Positions 1 through 9,249 of a stretch of 64,000 nt of DNA are shown piece after piece; position 1 is the stretch's first letter; every line of letters starts with the position of its first letter. Origin of the DNA: Stenotrophomonas sp. ESTM1D_MKCIP4_1 (lineage in GTDB: Bacteria; Pseudomonadota; Gammaproteobacteria; Xanthomonadales; Xanthomonadaceae); assembly GCF_003086895.1 (NCBI RefSeq), contig NZ_CP026004.1:1400731-1464730 (forward strand), written 5' to 3'. The notes below the pieces were generated by a model. It was not told where the DNA came from. It made no database searches and worked only from the letters and a program-made list of their open reading frames with translations. The position numbers were made by a program, and so were the translations under genes.

Positions 1-1048
1 CGGTGACGATGCGGGCCATCATGCCCAGCGAATCGGAGGCCAGGCGGCCGGTTTCGCGCACGGCGACGGTGACCGCATCAAGCGGGCCGTAGCGCATCAG
101 GGTGTCGTAGGCAGGGCTGAAGGTGCCCGAGAAGCCGACGCCGATCTGCCAGACCGGCTTGCCCTGGCCGTCCTTGCCCTGCCGCGGGGTGACTTCCAGC
201 GCCAGGCGCTCGCCGCCGCGCAGCACTTCAATCATGCCCGGACCGCCGCGGCGGCCCAGTTCCTGGATCTGTGCGCTGACCTGGTCTGCGCCGTCGATGC
301 GCTGGCCGTCGATGGCGACGATCAGGTCGCCAGGCTGCAGCAGGCCGGCCACGGCCGAATCGGCGGTCAGGCTGTCCACCTGCGCCGGCTGCAGCCATGC
401 CTGCCACTGCAGGCCCGCCAGGCTTGGCACCCGCCGTTCATCGAAGCCGGCAGGCAGCTGCGACAGCGGCAACGTGCGATCGCGGACCTGGTCGCTGCTG
501 TCCAGCACGCGCAGGGTGACGTCGCGCCGGTCCATCGCGGCCGCCGTCAGCGCCATGCTGGCATCGCCCAGGGTGACGACGTCACGGTCGTCCACGCGCA
601 GCACGCGGTCGCCACCGGCCAGGCCGGCGCTGGCGGCGATGCCGGTCGTGCGGCCGATGGTGGCCGAGTAATCCTGCTTGCCGATGACGAACATCGCCCA
701 CAGCAGCAGGATGCACAGCAGCAGGTTGGCGATCGGGCCGGCGGCAACAATGGCGATGCGCTGCCAGACCGTCTTGTGGTTGAAGGCCTGCCCCCGCTCA
801 TGGGGGTGTACCTCGACCTCGCGCTCGTCGAGGAACTTCACATACCCGCCCAGAGGCAGGGCGGCGATGGCGAATTCGGTGCCGTGCCTGTCGCGGCGCG
901 ACCACAGCGGGCGGCCGAAGCCCACCGAGAAGCGCAGCACCTTGACCCCACAGAGCCGGCCCACCGCGTAGTGCCCGAACTCGTGGAAGGTGACCAGCAG
1001 CCCGAGGCTGACGATCATCCACCAGACCGATCCGATGAAGTCAGTCAT
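1..1048 (-). CDS. rseP: Site-2 intramembrane zinc metalloprotease RseP (3' part lies outside the window)
   Basis: RseP cuts anti-sigma factors such as RseA within the inner membrane and so releases the envelope-stress sigma factor. The frame stays open from the ATG at 1046-1048 to the window edge, giving about 349 residues of a protein usually near 450. The zinc motif HEFGH is at residues 22-26 inside the first membrane segment. A second hydrophobic stretch follows, then PDZ-like sequence with the typical GLAGGDRVLRVDD loop. It is the last visible gene of the pyrH-frr-uppS-cdsA-dxr-rseP run and lies 55 bp after dxr. The C-terminal LDG active-site motif would be beyond the edge and cannot be checked. 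Overlapping frames in this stretch are shadows. Confidence 0.95.
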   Translation of the reverse strand, partial: MTDFIGSVWWMIVSLGLLVTFHEFGHYAVGRLCGVKVLRFSVGFGRPLWSRRDRHGTEFAIAALPLGGYVKFLDEREVEVHPHERGQAFNHKTVWQRIAIVAAGPIANLLLCILLLWAMFVIGKQDYSATIGRTTGIAASAGLAGGDRVLRVDDRDVVTLGDASMALTAAAMDRRDVTLRVLDSSDQVRDRTLPLSQLPAGFDERRVPSLAGLQWQAWLQPAQVDSLTADSAVAGLLQPGDLIVAIDGQRIDGADQVSAQIQELGRRGGPGMIEVLRGGERLALEVTPRQGKDGQGKPVWQIGVGFSGTFSPAYDTLMRYGPLDAVTVAVRETGRLASDSLGMMARIVT

Positions 1049-1103
1049 GCAGGCTCACGGTGGCAGGCGATGGCGGCGGCGTCATGCGATAGGGGCGTGG
1101 CGT

Positions 1104-2294
1104 TCAGGCGGCGTCGATGGCGTTGAGGGTCAACTGGCGGGCCCGCTTGTCGGCGGACAACAGGCCGTCCAGTGTATCGGCTGCTTCGGTCGGCAGTGTT
1201 GAAAGAGCGTTAGCAACCAGCGCGGGAATGCTCAGGAAACCGATCCTGCCCTGAAGAAACGCTGAAACAGCCTCTTCATTGGCGGCATTCAGCACCGCCG
1301 GTGCGGTACCGCCGGCCTGCATGGCCTGCCAGGCCAGCGCCAGGCAGGGGAACGCTTCAGTATCCGGGGCTTCAAAATCGAGGCGTCCCTGGGCCAGCAG
1401 GTCCAGCCCGGACACGCCGGACTCGATACGCTGCGGCCAGCCCAGGCCGACCGCCAGGGTAGTACGCATGTCCGGCAGGCCCAGCTGGGCCAGGGTCGAG
1501 CCGTCAACGAACTCGACCAGCGAATGCACCAGGCTCTGCGGATGCACCAGCACCTCGATGCGCTCGCCGGGCACCTTGAACAGGTGGTGGGCCTCGATGA
1601 CTTCCAGGCCCTTGTTCATCAACGTCGCCGAATCGACCGAGATCTTCGGGCCCATGGACCACTTCGGGTGGGCAACGGCCTGGGCCGGGGTGACCTGTTC
1701 CAGCTCGGCGCGGCGGCGGCCCCGGAACGGACCGCCGGAGGCGGTCAGCAGGATCCGGCGCACGCCGGCTCCGTCCAGGCTGGCATCGCGCGAGCGCAGG
1801 CACTGGAAGATCGCGCTGTGCTCGCTGTCGATCGGGATGATCTCGGCGCCGGCACGCTCGGCGGTGCGGGTCAGCAGTTCGCCGGCCAGCACCAGCGATT
1901 CCTTGTTGGCCAGCAGGATGCGCTTGCCGGCGGCGGCGGCGGCCAGGGTCGAGGACAGCCCGGCTGCCCCGACGATGGCGGCCACCACGGTGTCGCAGGC
2001 ATCGCTGGCAGCCAGCTGGTCCAGCGCCGCGGCACCGGCATGGGCCTCGGTGGCCAGGCCGGCGTCGCGCAGCCCATCGCGCAGGGTGGCGTACAGGCTG
2101 TCATCGGCGATGACCGCATGCGCGGGGCGGTGCTGGCGGCACAGTTCCAGCAGGGCCTCCACCTGGCGGCCGGCGGCAAGCACGGTCGCCTGGTAGCGCT
2201 GCGGGTGGCGTGCGATCACGTCCAGCGTGGAGGCGCCAATCGAGCCGGTGGCGCCGAACACGGCGACCCGGCGCAGGTCTGCAACAGCATCCAT
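1104..2294 (-). CDS. dxr: 1-deoxy-D-xylulose 5-phosphate reductoisomerase
   Basis: Dxr makes 2-C-methyl-D-erythritol 4-phosphate with NADPH, the committing step of the non-mevalonate isoprenoid pathway in the cytoplasm. The 396-residue length is normal. The NADPH-binding motif GATGSIG is near residue 12, followed by the family motifs [21 protein letters not shown] (metal and substrate binding) and SGGPFRGR. I chose the ATG at 2292-2294, two bases after the cdsA stop. The frame stays open upstream into cdsA, but that extension has no Dxr character. It is probably co-transcribed with cdsA and rseP. In E. coli dxr precedes uppS; here it sits between cdsA and rseP. Confidence 0.97.
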   Translation of the reverse strand: MDAVADLRRVAVFGATGSIGASTLDVIARHPQRYQATVLAAGRQVEALLELCRQHRPAHAVIADDSLYATLRDGLRDAGLATEAHAGAAALDQLAASDACDTVVAAIVGAAGLSSTLAAAAAGKRILLANKESLVLAGELLTRTAERAGAEIIPIDSEHSAIFQCLRSRDASLDGAGVRRILLTASGGPFRGRRRAELEQVTPAQAVAHPKWSMGPKISVDSATLMNKGLEVIEAHHLFKVPGERIEVLVHPQSLVHSLVEFVDGSTLAQLGLPDMRTTLAVGLGWPQRIESGVSGLDLLAQGRLDFEAPDTEAFPCLALAWQAMQAGGTAPAVLNAANEEAVSAFLQGRIGFLSIPALVANALSTLPTEAADTLDGLLSADKRARQLTLNAIDAA

Positions 2295-2296
2295 GG

Positions 2297-3133
2297 TCAG
2301 AATCCGAAGATTTCCTTGCCCAGCGCGAACACCGGCAGGGCGGCCAGCACACCGTCGACGCGGTCCAGCACGCCGCCGTGGCCAGGAATGAGGTGGCCCG
2401 AGTCCTTGGCGCCGGCATGGCGCTTGATCAGGCTTTCGTACAGGTCGCCCAGTACCGAGGCGAACACGGCCACCACCGAGGTGACCAGCAGGCCCGGCAG
2501 GTGCGCCAGATCCACCCCGGCCAGCCAGCCCAGGCCCACCGCGACGGCAACGCCGGCCAGCAGGCCGCCGAACAGGCCTTCCCAGGTCTTGTTGGGGCTG
2601 ATGCGCGGGGCCAGCTTGTGCTTGCCGAAATGGCGGCCGGCGAAATAGGCGCCCGAATCGGCGGCCCACACCAGCGCCAGCGCGGCCAGCAGCCACAGGT
2701 GGCCCTGGTGGCCGGGCGGATCACCGCCGGCATGGATCAGCACCAGCGAGGCCCAGGCCGGGACGATGGCCAGGGTGCCGGCAAGCAGCTTGAGGATGCG
2801 TGCCGGGCTGCCCGGCTGCGCGCCGAAGGTGAAGAAGCGCAGCCAGACCAGGGCGGCCAGCCACCACCCCACGCCGACCAGGGTGGCCAGCTGGAACAGC
2901 ACCAGCGAACTGCCGTCGGCCCACACCATCAGCACCATCAGCAGCAGGTTCAGCACCAGCAGCACGGTACGGGCCAGGGTATCTTCGATGCCGGCCAGCT
3001 TCAGCCATTCCCACAGGCCGATCAGGAACACGGCGGCGGCGGCGGCAGCCAGCCACTGGGTGGGCAGCAGCAGGATCGCGGCGATGGCCACCGGCGCCAT
3101 GATCAGCGCGGCGAGAACTCGGGTCTTGGTCAT
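2297..3133 (-). CDS. cdsA: Phosphatidate cytidylyltransferase (CDP-diglyceride synthase)
   Basis: CdsA is an inner-membrane enzyme that joins CTP and phosphatidic acid to make CDP-diacylglycerol, the precursor of all major phospholipids. The 278-residue protein has about eight hydrophobic segments. The C-terminal half carries the family signature around [13 protein letters not shown] and ISPNKTWEG. Its ATG overlaps the uppS stop by four bases, which suggests translational coupling. It is followed directly by dxr in the same isoprenoid and lipid operon. Confidence 0.96.
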   Translation of the reverse strand: MTKTRVLAALIMAPVAIAAILLLPTQWLAAAAAAVFLIGLWEWLKLAGIEDTLARTVLLVLNLLLMVLMVWADGSSLVLFQLATLVGVGWWLAALVWLRFFTFGAQPGSPARILKLLAGTLAIVPAWASLVLIHAGGDPPGHQGHLWLLAALALVWAADSGAYFAGRHFGKHKLAPRISPNKTWEGLFGGLLAGVAVAVGLGWLAGVDLAHLPGLLVTSVVAVFASVLGDLYESLIKRHAGAKDSGHLIPGHGGVLDRVDGVLAALPVFALGKEIFGF

Positions 3134-3897
3134 GGGCTGGGCGTCTCGGTGGCCAGGGCGGCGATCTGGGCGCTGGTCAGGCCGAAGCGGCGCTCACGGC
3201 TGGCAAAGGCGTCCAGCGCCTGCTGCAGTTGCCCGGCATCGAAGTCCGGCCACAGTGCCTCGGTGAACCACAGTTCGGTATACGCCAGCTGCCACAGCAG
3301 GAAGTTGCTGATGCGGGTATCGCCACCGGTACGGATGAACAGGTCCGGCGGCGGCAGGTCGGCCAGGGCGACCTGGCGGCCCAGCAGCGATTCGTCGATC
3401 TGCTCGGGCAGCAGGCGGCCGGCGGCTACTTCCGCCGCCAGCGCACGGGCGGCGCGGGCGATGTCCTGGCGGCCACCGTAACTGGCGGCGATCGACAGGG
3501 TCAGCGTGGTGTTGTCGGCGGTGCGCTGTTCGGCCAGCTGCATGCGGCTGACCAGCCCGGCGCCGAAGCGCTCGCGGTCGCCGATGAAGCGCACGCGCAC
3601 GCCGCGGCGGTGCAGCTCGTCCACTTCACGGTCGAGCGCGCCGAGGAACAGCTTCATCAGGGCATCGACTTCTTCCTGCGGGCGGCCCCAGTTCTCGCTG
3701 GAGAACGCGAACAGGGTCAGCGCCGGGATGCCCAGTTCAAGGCAGCGGTCGATGGTACGGTTGACCGCGCGCGCACCGGCACGGTGGCCGATCACGCGCG
3801 GGCGGCGGCGCTGCTGTGCCCAGCGTCCGTTGCCATCCATGATGATGGCAACGTGGCGGGGCAGGGCGGCCGGCAACGGAGGCGGGACTGAAGGCAT
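3130..3897 (-). CDS. uppS: Undecaprenyl diphosphate synthase (cis-prenyltransferase)
   Basis: UppS extends farnesyl diphosphate with isopentenyl diphosphate to the C55 carrier used for peptidoglycan and O-antigen building. The 255-residue length is typical. Near the N terminus are MDGNGRWA, with the catalytic Asp, then GHRAGA and FAFSSENWGRP. The C-terminal part has the FIRTGGDTRISNFLLWQ substrate-binding block and the TELWF motif. It overlaps cdsA by four bases and begins five bases after frr, so these genes are almost certainly one transcript. Confidence 0.97.
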   Translation of the reverse strand: MPSVPPPLPAALPRHVAIIMDGNGRWAQQRRRPRVIGHRAGARAVNRTIDRCLELGIPALTLFAFSSENWGRPQEEVDALMKLFLGALDREVDELHRRGVRVRFIGDRERFGAGLVSRMQLAEQRTADNTTLTLSIAASYGGRQDIARAARALAAEVAAGRLLPEQIDESLLGRQVALADLPPPDLFIRTGGDTRISNFLLWQLAYTELWFTEALWPDFDAGQLQQALDAFASRERRFGLTSAQIAALATETPSP

Positions 3898-3902
3898 CGA
3901 CT

Positions 3903-4457
3903 TCAGACCGACAACAGTTCCTTTTCCTTGTCGGCGACGACCTTGTCGACGTCCTTGATGCTGGTGTCGGTCAGCTTCTGGATGTCGTCTTCGCCGCGCT
4001 TCTTCTCGTCTTCGCTGATGGCCTTGTCCTTGACCAGCTTGGCGATTTCCTTGTTCGCATCCTGGCGGATGTTGCGCACGGCGATCTTGGCGCCTTCGCC
4101 TTCCTTCTGCACCTGCTTGACCAGTTCCTTGCGGCGCTCTTCGGTCGGCGGCGGCATGTTGATGCGGATGGCAGCGCCCAGCGTGTTCGGGGTGAACTCG
4201 TGGTTGTACAGGCCCTTCTCGATTTCCTTGATCATGCTCTTGTCGAAGGGCGTGACCAGCAGCGAGTGGGCATCGGCGTTGGAGATCGACGCGACCTGGT
4301 TCAGCGGGGTGCTGGCGTTGCCGTAGGCATTGACCGTGACGCGGTCCAGCAGGGCGGGAGTGGCACGCCCGGTGCGGATCGAGGTGAGGGTGTGCTTCAG
4401 AGCGTCGATGCTCTTGGCCATGCGCGTCTGCGCGTTGTTCTTGATGTCGTTGAGCAT
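3903..4457 (-). CDS. frr: Ribosome recycling factor
   Basis: RRF works with EF-G to split the post-termination ribosome. From the ATG at 4455-4457 the protein has 184 residues, the normal length. It starts MLNDIKNNAQTRM and holds the conserved IRTGRATPALLD block and the NMPPPTEERRKEL block of the hinge and three-helix domain. The frame is open further upstream, but those residues do not belong to the family. It lies between pyrH (about 97 bp upstream) and uppS. Confidence 0.97.
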   Translation of the reverse strand: MLNDIKNNAQTRMAKSIDALKHTLTSIRTGRATPALLDRVTVNAYGNASTPLNQVASISNADAHSLLVTPFDKSMIKEIEKGLYNHEFTPNTLGAAIRINMPPPTEERRKELVKQVQKEGEGAKIAVRNIRQDANKEIAKLVKDKAISEDEKKRGEDDIQKLTDTSIKDVDKVVADKEKELLSV

Positions 4458-4554
4458 CGCCCGGGTCCTGGATGTAACTGGAATCGGGCGATTATAGGCG
4501 AATACGGGACGCTGCCGGGCCTGAATCGGCCCGCAGCACCCCTGGCGCTCAGGC

Positions 4555-5283
4555 TCAGGCCGGGTCGCGGCCCTGGACCAGGGTGCCGATGTTGGCGCCA
4601 CCCAGGATCTTCAGCAGTTCGCCCGGCTGGCCCATGTCGAACACGCGCATCGGCAGGTCGCTGTCACGGGCCAGCGCGAAGGCGGCCGTATCCATCACTT
4701 CCAGGCCGCGACGGATCACTTCGTCGTAGCTCAGGCTGTCGAAGCGGACCGCATCGCTGTGCTTGTTGGGGTCCTTGTCGTACACGCCATCGACCTTGGT
4801 GGCCTTCAGCAGCAGGTCTGCGCCGATCTCGATCGCACGCAGCGCGGCGCCCGAATCGGTGGTGAAGAACGGGCTGCCGACGCCGGCGGCGAAGATCACC
4901 AGGCGGCCCTTTTCCAGGTGGCGGATGGCGCGGCGGCGGATGTAGTCCTCGCACACGTCATTGATCTTGATGGCGCTCATCACGCGGGCCTTGGCGCCGA
5001 GCTTCTCCAGCGCGTCCTGCATGGCCAGCGCGTTGATGACCGTGGCCAGCATGCCCATCTGGTCGCCGGTGACGCGGTCCATGCCGCCTGCGGCCAGGCC
5101 GGCGCCGCGGAAGATGTTGCCGCCGCCGATCACCAGCGCCACTTCGGCGCCCGCCTGCTGGGCCTCGATCACTTCACGGGCCAGGCGGTTGATGATCTTC
5201 GGGTCGATGCCGTAGTCCTCGTCTCCCATCAGCGCCTCCCCGGACAGTTTCAGAAGGATGCGGCGATAGGCGAGCTTGGACAT
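4555..5283 (-). CDS. pyrH: UMP kinase
   Basis: PyrH phosphorylates UMP to UDP and is an essential, allosteric member of the amino acid kinase family. The 242-residue protein starts [18 protein letters not shown] and has the GGGNIFRG nucleotide loop and a TDSGAALRA segment. The sequence [14 protein letters not shown] near residue 170 binds the second nucleotide. It is the first gene of the pyrH-frr-uppS-cdsA-dxr-rseP run. In E. coli it follows tsf directly; here a sensor gene lies between them. Confidence 0.97.
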   Translation of the reverse strand: MSKLAYRRILLKLSGEALMGDEDYGIDPKIINRLAREVIEAQQAGAEVALVIGGGNIFRGAGLAAGGMDRVTGDQMGMLATVINALAMQDALEKLGAKARVMSAIKINDVCEDYIRRRAIRHLEKGRLVIFAAGVGSPFFTTDSGAALRAIEIGADLLLKATKVDGVYDKDPNKHSDAVRFDSLSYDEVIRRGLEVMDTAAFALARDSDLPMRVFDMGQPGELLKILGGANIGTLVQGRDPA

Positions 5284-5370
5284 ATGGACCTCGTGAGCGT
5301 GGAAATCGCGGGGGATTCTACGCGCATGCGGCGCGCGGCCAAAGCATTTTGTGCACTGCGGCGCAGATGG

Positions 5371-5399
5371 TCACACCGCCCCGTTCAGCCGGGGCGGCC
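5371..5399 (-). terminator. Possible weak hairpin after the HDOD-GGDEF gene
   Basis: An 8-bp GC stem (CCGCCCCG with CGGGGCGG, loop of six) starts a few bases after the stop at 5403. It is not followed by a T-run on the minus strand, so it may be an end-stabilising hairpin or part of a Rho-dependent end, not a classical terminator. Confidence 0.35.
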
Positions 5400-5402
5400 G
5401 GT

Positions 5403-6941
5403 TCAGCCCAGTTCCGCGCCTGCGGTGGCAGACAGCTCATCATGCCCCAGTTCACCGGGCGAGCGTGCGATGACGCGGTTGCGGCCCAGGTTCTTGGAGC
5501 GGTACAGCACGTCATCGGCGGCGCGCAGCAGGTCCTGCACGCCGGCAAAGCGCTCGTAGCCGCCCTGCGTGGCCACGCCGGCCGAGAAGGTCACGAACAG
5601 GGGGCCGCTTTCCAGTTCAACCATCGGCGTGGAGACGATGTTGGCCAGCACGCGGCGGATCACGTCCAGGGCGACCGCTTCGCTGGTATTGGGCAGCAGC
5701 GCAACGAACTCCTCGCCGCCGAAGCGGGCCACCGTGTCGCTGTTGCGCAGCTGGCCCTGCAGCTTGCTGGCGAACGCGCGCAGCACCTCGTCACCGGTCA
5801 GGTGGCCGTGGGCGTCGTTGATCTTCTTGAAATCGTCCAGGTCGATGAAGGCCACCGACAGCGGCCAGCCATGGCGGCCGGCGCGCTGGAACTCCTGGTC
5901 GAGCACGGTTTCCAGCTGGCGGCGGTTGAGCACGCCGGTCAGGGCGTCGCGGTGGGCCTGGTCGGCCAGGCGCTTGGCCCGGGCCTCGAACTCGTCGGCA
6001 CGGCGGCGCGCCTGCTCGGCATCCTGCATCTCGCGCAGGTTGCGCAGCGTGGTCAGTTCCTGCGCATGGTCGATCAACTCGCGCACGCGGGAGGGGGAGC
6101 TCAGGCCGGTCTCGAACAGGCTGGCGATGTCCGGCAGTGCTTCGCTGATCCGTGCAAGCACCTGGTCGAAGCGGGCGCTGTCCAGCTGCAGGCGCTCGTG
6201 TACGTCGTGCAGGGCGCGTTCGCGGGCGGCGTCGGCATCGGCGTCCAGCCAGATGTCGGCGACCGCGCCGGAGAGCTGCACGCAGGCCTGGAAGGCGTTG
6301 TCGATGGCGGGCTCGGACTCGCTCAGGCGGATGCTGTCCACCAGGTAGCGTGGCAGGCCCCACTGCTCGGCCACCCAGGCGCCGACCTCTGCGTGGGTGC
6401 AGCCCAGCTCCTCGCGCTCGCGGGCGACCAGGTCCAGGTTGTCACCGGCTTCGCGCAGCAGCGGCAGGTAGCGGTCGGATTCGGCCTGTGCCAGGCACAG
6501 CACCCCCATGTCCTGCAGCAGGCCGGCCAGCATCAGCTCTTCCAGCCGGCGCAGGCCGCGGGCCTGGCCCAGCTGGCTGGCGGCCAGGGCGCTGAGGATG
6601 CTGCGCTTCCACGCGCGCTGGCGCAGGTCGTGGTCGGCACCACTGCCGCCGGTCAGGCCCTGGGTAACCGTGAAGCCCAGCGCCAGGCTGATCGTGGCGT
6701 TGAGGCCGAGCATGGTCAGGGCCTGGCCAAGGTTCTCGATGCGGCGCCGGCTGGCGTACAGCGGCGAGTTGGCGATGCGCAGCATGCGAGCACTCAGCGC
6801 CATGTCGATGGCGATGATGTCGGCGGCGGTGGCGATATCCGCTTCCGGGTCCTGGGCCAGTTCGATGATGCGCAGGGCAATACCGGGAGGCGAGGGCAGG
6901 TTGCGGCACAGCGCCAGGGCAGCAGTCAGCTCAGGAGGCAT
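5403..6941 (-). CDS. HDOD domain-GGDEF diguanylate cyclase fusion
   Basis: This 512-residue protein joins an N-terminal HDOD domain (roughly residues 1-280, with the run of short helices expected for the family) to a short coiled linker and a C-terminal GGDEF domain. The active-site loop reads RFGGEEFVALLP near residue 405. An RxxD product-inhibition site (RNSD) sits five residues before it, so the cyclase should be active and feedback controlled. No membrane segment or signal peptide is visible, so it is probably cytoplasmic. It makes cyclic di-GMP by family inference; the HDOD input is unknown. It sits between tsf and pyrH on the same strand but has a 280-bp upstream gap and is probably separately transcribed. 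Confidence 0.9.
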   Translation of the reverse strand: MPPELTAALALCRNLPSPPGIALRIIELAQDPEADIATAADIIAIDMALSARMLRIANSPLYASRRRIENLGQALTMLGLNATISLALGFTVTQGLTGGSGADHDLRQRAWKRSILSALAASQLGQARGLRRLEELMLAGLLQDMGVLCLAQAESDRYLPLLREAGDNLDLVAREREELGCTHAEVGAWVAEQWGLPRYLVDSIRLSESEPAIDNAFQACVQLSGAVADIWLDADADAARERALHDVHERLQLDSARFDQVLARISEALPDIASLFETGLSSPSRVRELIDHAQELTTLRNLREMQDAEQARRRADEFEARAKRLADQAHRDALTGVLNRRQLETVLDQEFQRAGRHGWPLSVAFIDLDDFKKINDAHGHLTGDEVLRAFASKLQGQLRNSDTVARFGGEEFVALLPNTSEAVALDVIRRVLANIVSTPMVELESGPLFVTFSAGVATQGGYERFAGVQDLLRAADDVLYRSKNLGRNRVIARSPGELGHDELSATAGAELG

Positions 6942-7085
6942 GTCGGATCGTTCAATTCCATTAGGACAAGAATACCTAGGAATGCATCACAGTCTGCGAC
7001 TTCTGTTCCTGTTATGTGATTGCGTATTCCCCTGTGCCGAGTATCGGCTTGAATGGCCGATAACGCAAAGTTCCTTGTTTCCGGT

Positions 7086-7132
7086 GTGCGCACCAGCGGT
7101 GCGCACCCACAGGAATTGATGGTGTGCACACC
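7086..7132. repeat. Two palindromes upstream of the HDOD-GGDEF gene
   Basis: At 7086-7106 a 9-bp perfect inverted repeat (GTGCGCACC, 3-base loop, GGTGCGCAC) is followed at 7121-7132 by the 12-bp palindrome GGTGTGCACACC. Both are followed by CCACAGG. They lie between the tsf terminator and the HDOD-GGDEF start. They could be operators or a degenerate repetitive element; the sequence alone does not decide. Confidence 0.4.
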
Positions 7133-7156
7133 CACAGGCTCACGGGGCAAGCAGGC

Positions 7157-7187
7157 AAAAAAAAAGAGCCGCGGTTTCCCGCGGCTC
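7157..7187 (-). terminator. Rho-independent terminator of rpsB-tsf
   Basis: Read on the minus strand, the 9-bp stem GAGCCGCGG/CCGCGGCTC with a four-base loop is followed at once by nine T residues. It starts about 34 bases after the tsf stop. It is a strong intrinsic terminator and separates tsf from the next gene. Confidence 0.9.
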
Positions 7188-7221
7188 CTTCTGGTCGTTT
7201 CCGCAGCCCGGGGGGCTGGAA

Positions 7222-8097
7222 TCAGACCTGCATCGCCTTGGCAACTTCGGCGGCGTAGTCTTCCACCACCTTCTCGATGCCTTCGCCAACGACCAGCAGC
7301 TGGAAGCCAGCCACGTCGGCGCCGGCGGCCTTGACCACCTGCTCGACGGTGGTGTCGCCCAGCACGTAGGTCTGGCCGTACAGGGTCACTTCGCTGACGA
7401 TCTTGTTGATCTTGCCGCTGATGATCTTTTCCAGGATGTCGGCCGGCTTGGACTTGTCCTTCTCGGACATCTTGGCCAGTTCGATTTCCTTTTCCTTTTC
7501 CACGAACTCGGCCGGCACATCGGCAGCCTTGTTGTGCGGCGGCTTCAGCGCAGCCACGTGCATGGCCAGGCCGCGGGCCAGCTCGACGTCGCCGCCGATC
7601 AGGTCGACCAGCACGCCGACCTTGCCGTTGGTGTGGACGTAGGCACCGACGTTGCCGGTGGTGTCAACCTTGACCAGGCGACGGATCTGGATGTTTTCAC
7701 CCAGCTTCTGGATCGCGGTGGCGCGGGCTTCTTCGACGGTTTCGCCGGAGGCCAGCTTGGCGGTCTTCAGGGCTTCGGCGTCAGCGGCGCCCGATGCCAG
7801 GGCGGCAGCGGCGACGGCGTCGACGAAGGTCTTGAAGTTGACGTCGTTGGCAACGAAGTCGGTTTCCGAGTTGATCTCGACCAGCACGGCCTTGCCGCCG
7901 TCCTGGGCCAGGCCCAGACGGCCTTCGGCGGCCACGCGGTCAGCCTTCTTGTCGGCCTTGGCGGCGCCCGACTTGCGCAGGGCTTCAGCAGCGGCGTTGA
8001 TGTCGCCGCCGGCTTCGGTCAGCGCCTTCTTGCATTCCATCATGCCGGCGCCGGTGCGCTCGCGCAGTTCCTTGACCAGGGAAGCAGTGATTTCCAC
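7222..8097 (-). CDS. tsf: Elongation factor Ts
   Basis: EF-Ts is the nucleotide exchange factor of EF-Tu. The 291-residue protein starts [20 protein letters not shown] and keeps the helix MMECKKAL that contacts EF-Tu. The ETDFVAND motif lies near residue 80. Two dimer-core repeats follow, and the length fits the proteobacterial family. It is 126 bp after rpsB in the classical rpsB-tsf pair and ends at a strong terminator. A good Shine-Dalgarno is not obvious, but the ATG matches the family N terminus. Confidence 0.97.
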   Translation of the reverse strand: MEITASLVKELRERTGAGMMECKKALTEAGGDINAAAEALRKSGAAKADKKADRVAAEGRLGLAQDGGKAVLVEINSETDFVANDVNFKTFVDAVAAAALASGAADAEALKTAKLASGETVEEARATAIQKLGENIQIRRLVKVDTTGNVGAYVHTNGKVGVLVDLIGGDVELARGLAMHVAALKPPHNKAADVPAEFVEKEKEIELAKMSEKDKSKPADILEKIISGKINKIVSEVTLYGQTYVLGDTTVEQVVKAAGADVAGFQLLVVGEGIEKVVEDYAAEVAKAMQV

Positions 8098-8189
8098 GGG
8101 ATTACCTCACGAAAGAAAGGGGTAGGGCCGGCATGGTGGCCGGCCCGTGTGACACGGTCCTGTCACGCGCCGAAGGCTGCGCGCAGGGA

Positions 8190-8212
8190 GGGTGGACGCC
8201 GGGCGTCCACCC
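8190..8212 (-). other. Hairpin between rpsB and tsf
   Basis: A stem of at least nine base pairs (GGGTGGACG with CGTCCACCC) lies just after the rpsB stop and has no T-run on the minus strand. It may damp read-through into tsf or protect the rpsB mRNA end. A second GC hairpin (GGGCCGGC/GCCGGCCC, about 8126-8147) lies closer to tsf. Confidence 0.4.
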
Positions 8213-8223
8213 CGGGGCCTGGA

Positions 8224-9030
8224 TCAGGCCTGGGCGTCGTCGCCCTTCTTGGCAGCCTTCTTCGCCGGAGCGCGGCGGGCAGCCTTGTCTTCGCCTTCAG
8301 CAGCAGCGTCGGCGAACTCTTCTTCACGCACCGAAGCAGCGTGCGGAGCAGCAGCCTTGCCTTCCAGCACGGCGTCGGCAGCGGCGCGGGCGTACAGCTG
8401 CACAGCGCGGATGGCGTCGTCGTTGCCCGGGATCGCGTAGTCGACCAGTTCCGGGTTGTAGTTGGTATCGACCACGGCGATGACCGGGATGCCCAGCTTC
8501 TTGGCTTCCTTGATCGCGATGTCTTCGTGGCCGATGTCGATCACGAAGATGGCGTCCGGCAGACGGTTCATGTCCTTGATGCCGCCCAGCGAGGCTTCCA
8601 GCTTGTCGCGCTCGCGACGCAGGCCCAGCACTTCGTGCTTGACCAGCTTCTCGAAGGTGCCGTCGGTTTCACCGGCTTCCAGTTCCTTCAGGCGGGCAAC
8701 CGACTGCTTGACGGTACGGAAGTTGGTCAGGGTGCCGCCCAGCCAACGCTGGTTCATGAACGGCATGCCGCAACGCTCGGCTTCTTCGCGGATGGTTTCG
8801 CGGGCGCTGCGCTTGGTGCCCAGGAACAGGACGGTGCCGCGCTTCTGGGCAACCGACGAGATGAAGTTCATCGCATCGTTGAACAGCGGGACGGTCTTTT
8901 CCAGGTTGATGATGTGGATCTTGCCGCGGGCGCCGAAGATGTACGGAGCCATCTTGGGGTTCCAGTAGCGGGTCTGGTGGCCGAAGTGGACGCCGGCTTC
9001 CAGCATCTGACGCATGGTGACCTGGGGCAT
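8224..9030 (-). CDS. rpsB: 30S ribosomal protein S2
   Basis: S2 is needed for bS1 docking on the small subunit. The start is the ATG at 9028-9030, fixed by AGGAG about 8 bases upstream and by the family N terminus [18 protein letters not shown]. The 268 residues include the conserved [11 protein letters not shown] and FLGTKR segments and the motif [11 protein letters not shown]. The C-terminal 35 residues are Ala/Lys/Glu-rich, as in relatives. The open frame upstream of 9030 is not S2. It heads rpsB-tsf. Confidence 0.97.
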   Translation of the reverse strand: MPQVTMRQMLEAGVHFGHQTRYWNPKMAPYIFGARGKIHIINLEKTVPLFNDAMNFISSVAQKRGTVLFLGTKRSARETIREEAERCGMPFMNQRWLGGTLTNFRTVKQSVARLKELEAGETDGTFEKLVKHEVLGLRRERDKLEASLGGIKDMNRLPDAIFVIDIGHEDIAIKEAKKLGIPVIAVVDTNYNPELVDYAIPGNDDAIRAVQLYARAAADAVLEGKAAAPHAASVREEEFADAAAEGEDKAARRAPAKKAAKKGDDAQA

Positions 9031-9249
9031 TGCAAAACTCCTGATGGGGAACCGGCGATTCCGCCCGCGGGATAGGTATGCGGGACGCGTGGAAGCGCGG
9101 ATGGTTCCGGGGTTGGGCTTCCCTGTTGCCTCCGTGGCCGAACTCCTTGCGGAGCACCCCGGCACGGATGGGGGCAGCAGGTGTGGATTCGCCGATGACG
9201 TACGGCGTGGACGGTGTTCCGCGCACAGGGCGGCAGGACATCCGGGCAA
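9031..9249 (-). other. rpsB upstream region
   Basis: About 220 bp lie between the pilus-locus end and rpsB and should hold the rpsB promoter and leader. S2 is known to repress its own mRNA through a leader structure in gammaproteobacteria. I cannot recognise a conserved leader fold here by eye, and I see no small gene. Confidence 0.3.

Noticed and set aside
9031..9249. Known S2 leader RNA fold
   Set aside because: A regulated leader is expected here, but I could not recognise a conserved structure by eye.
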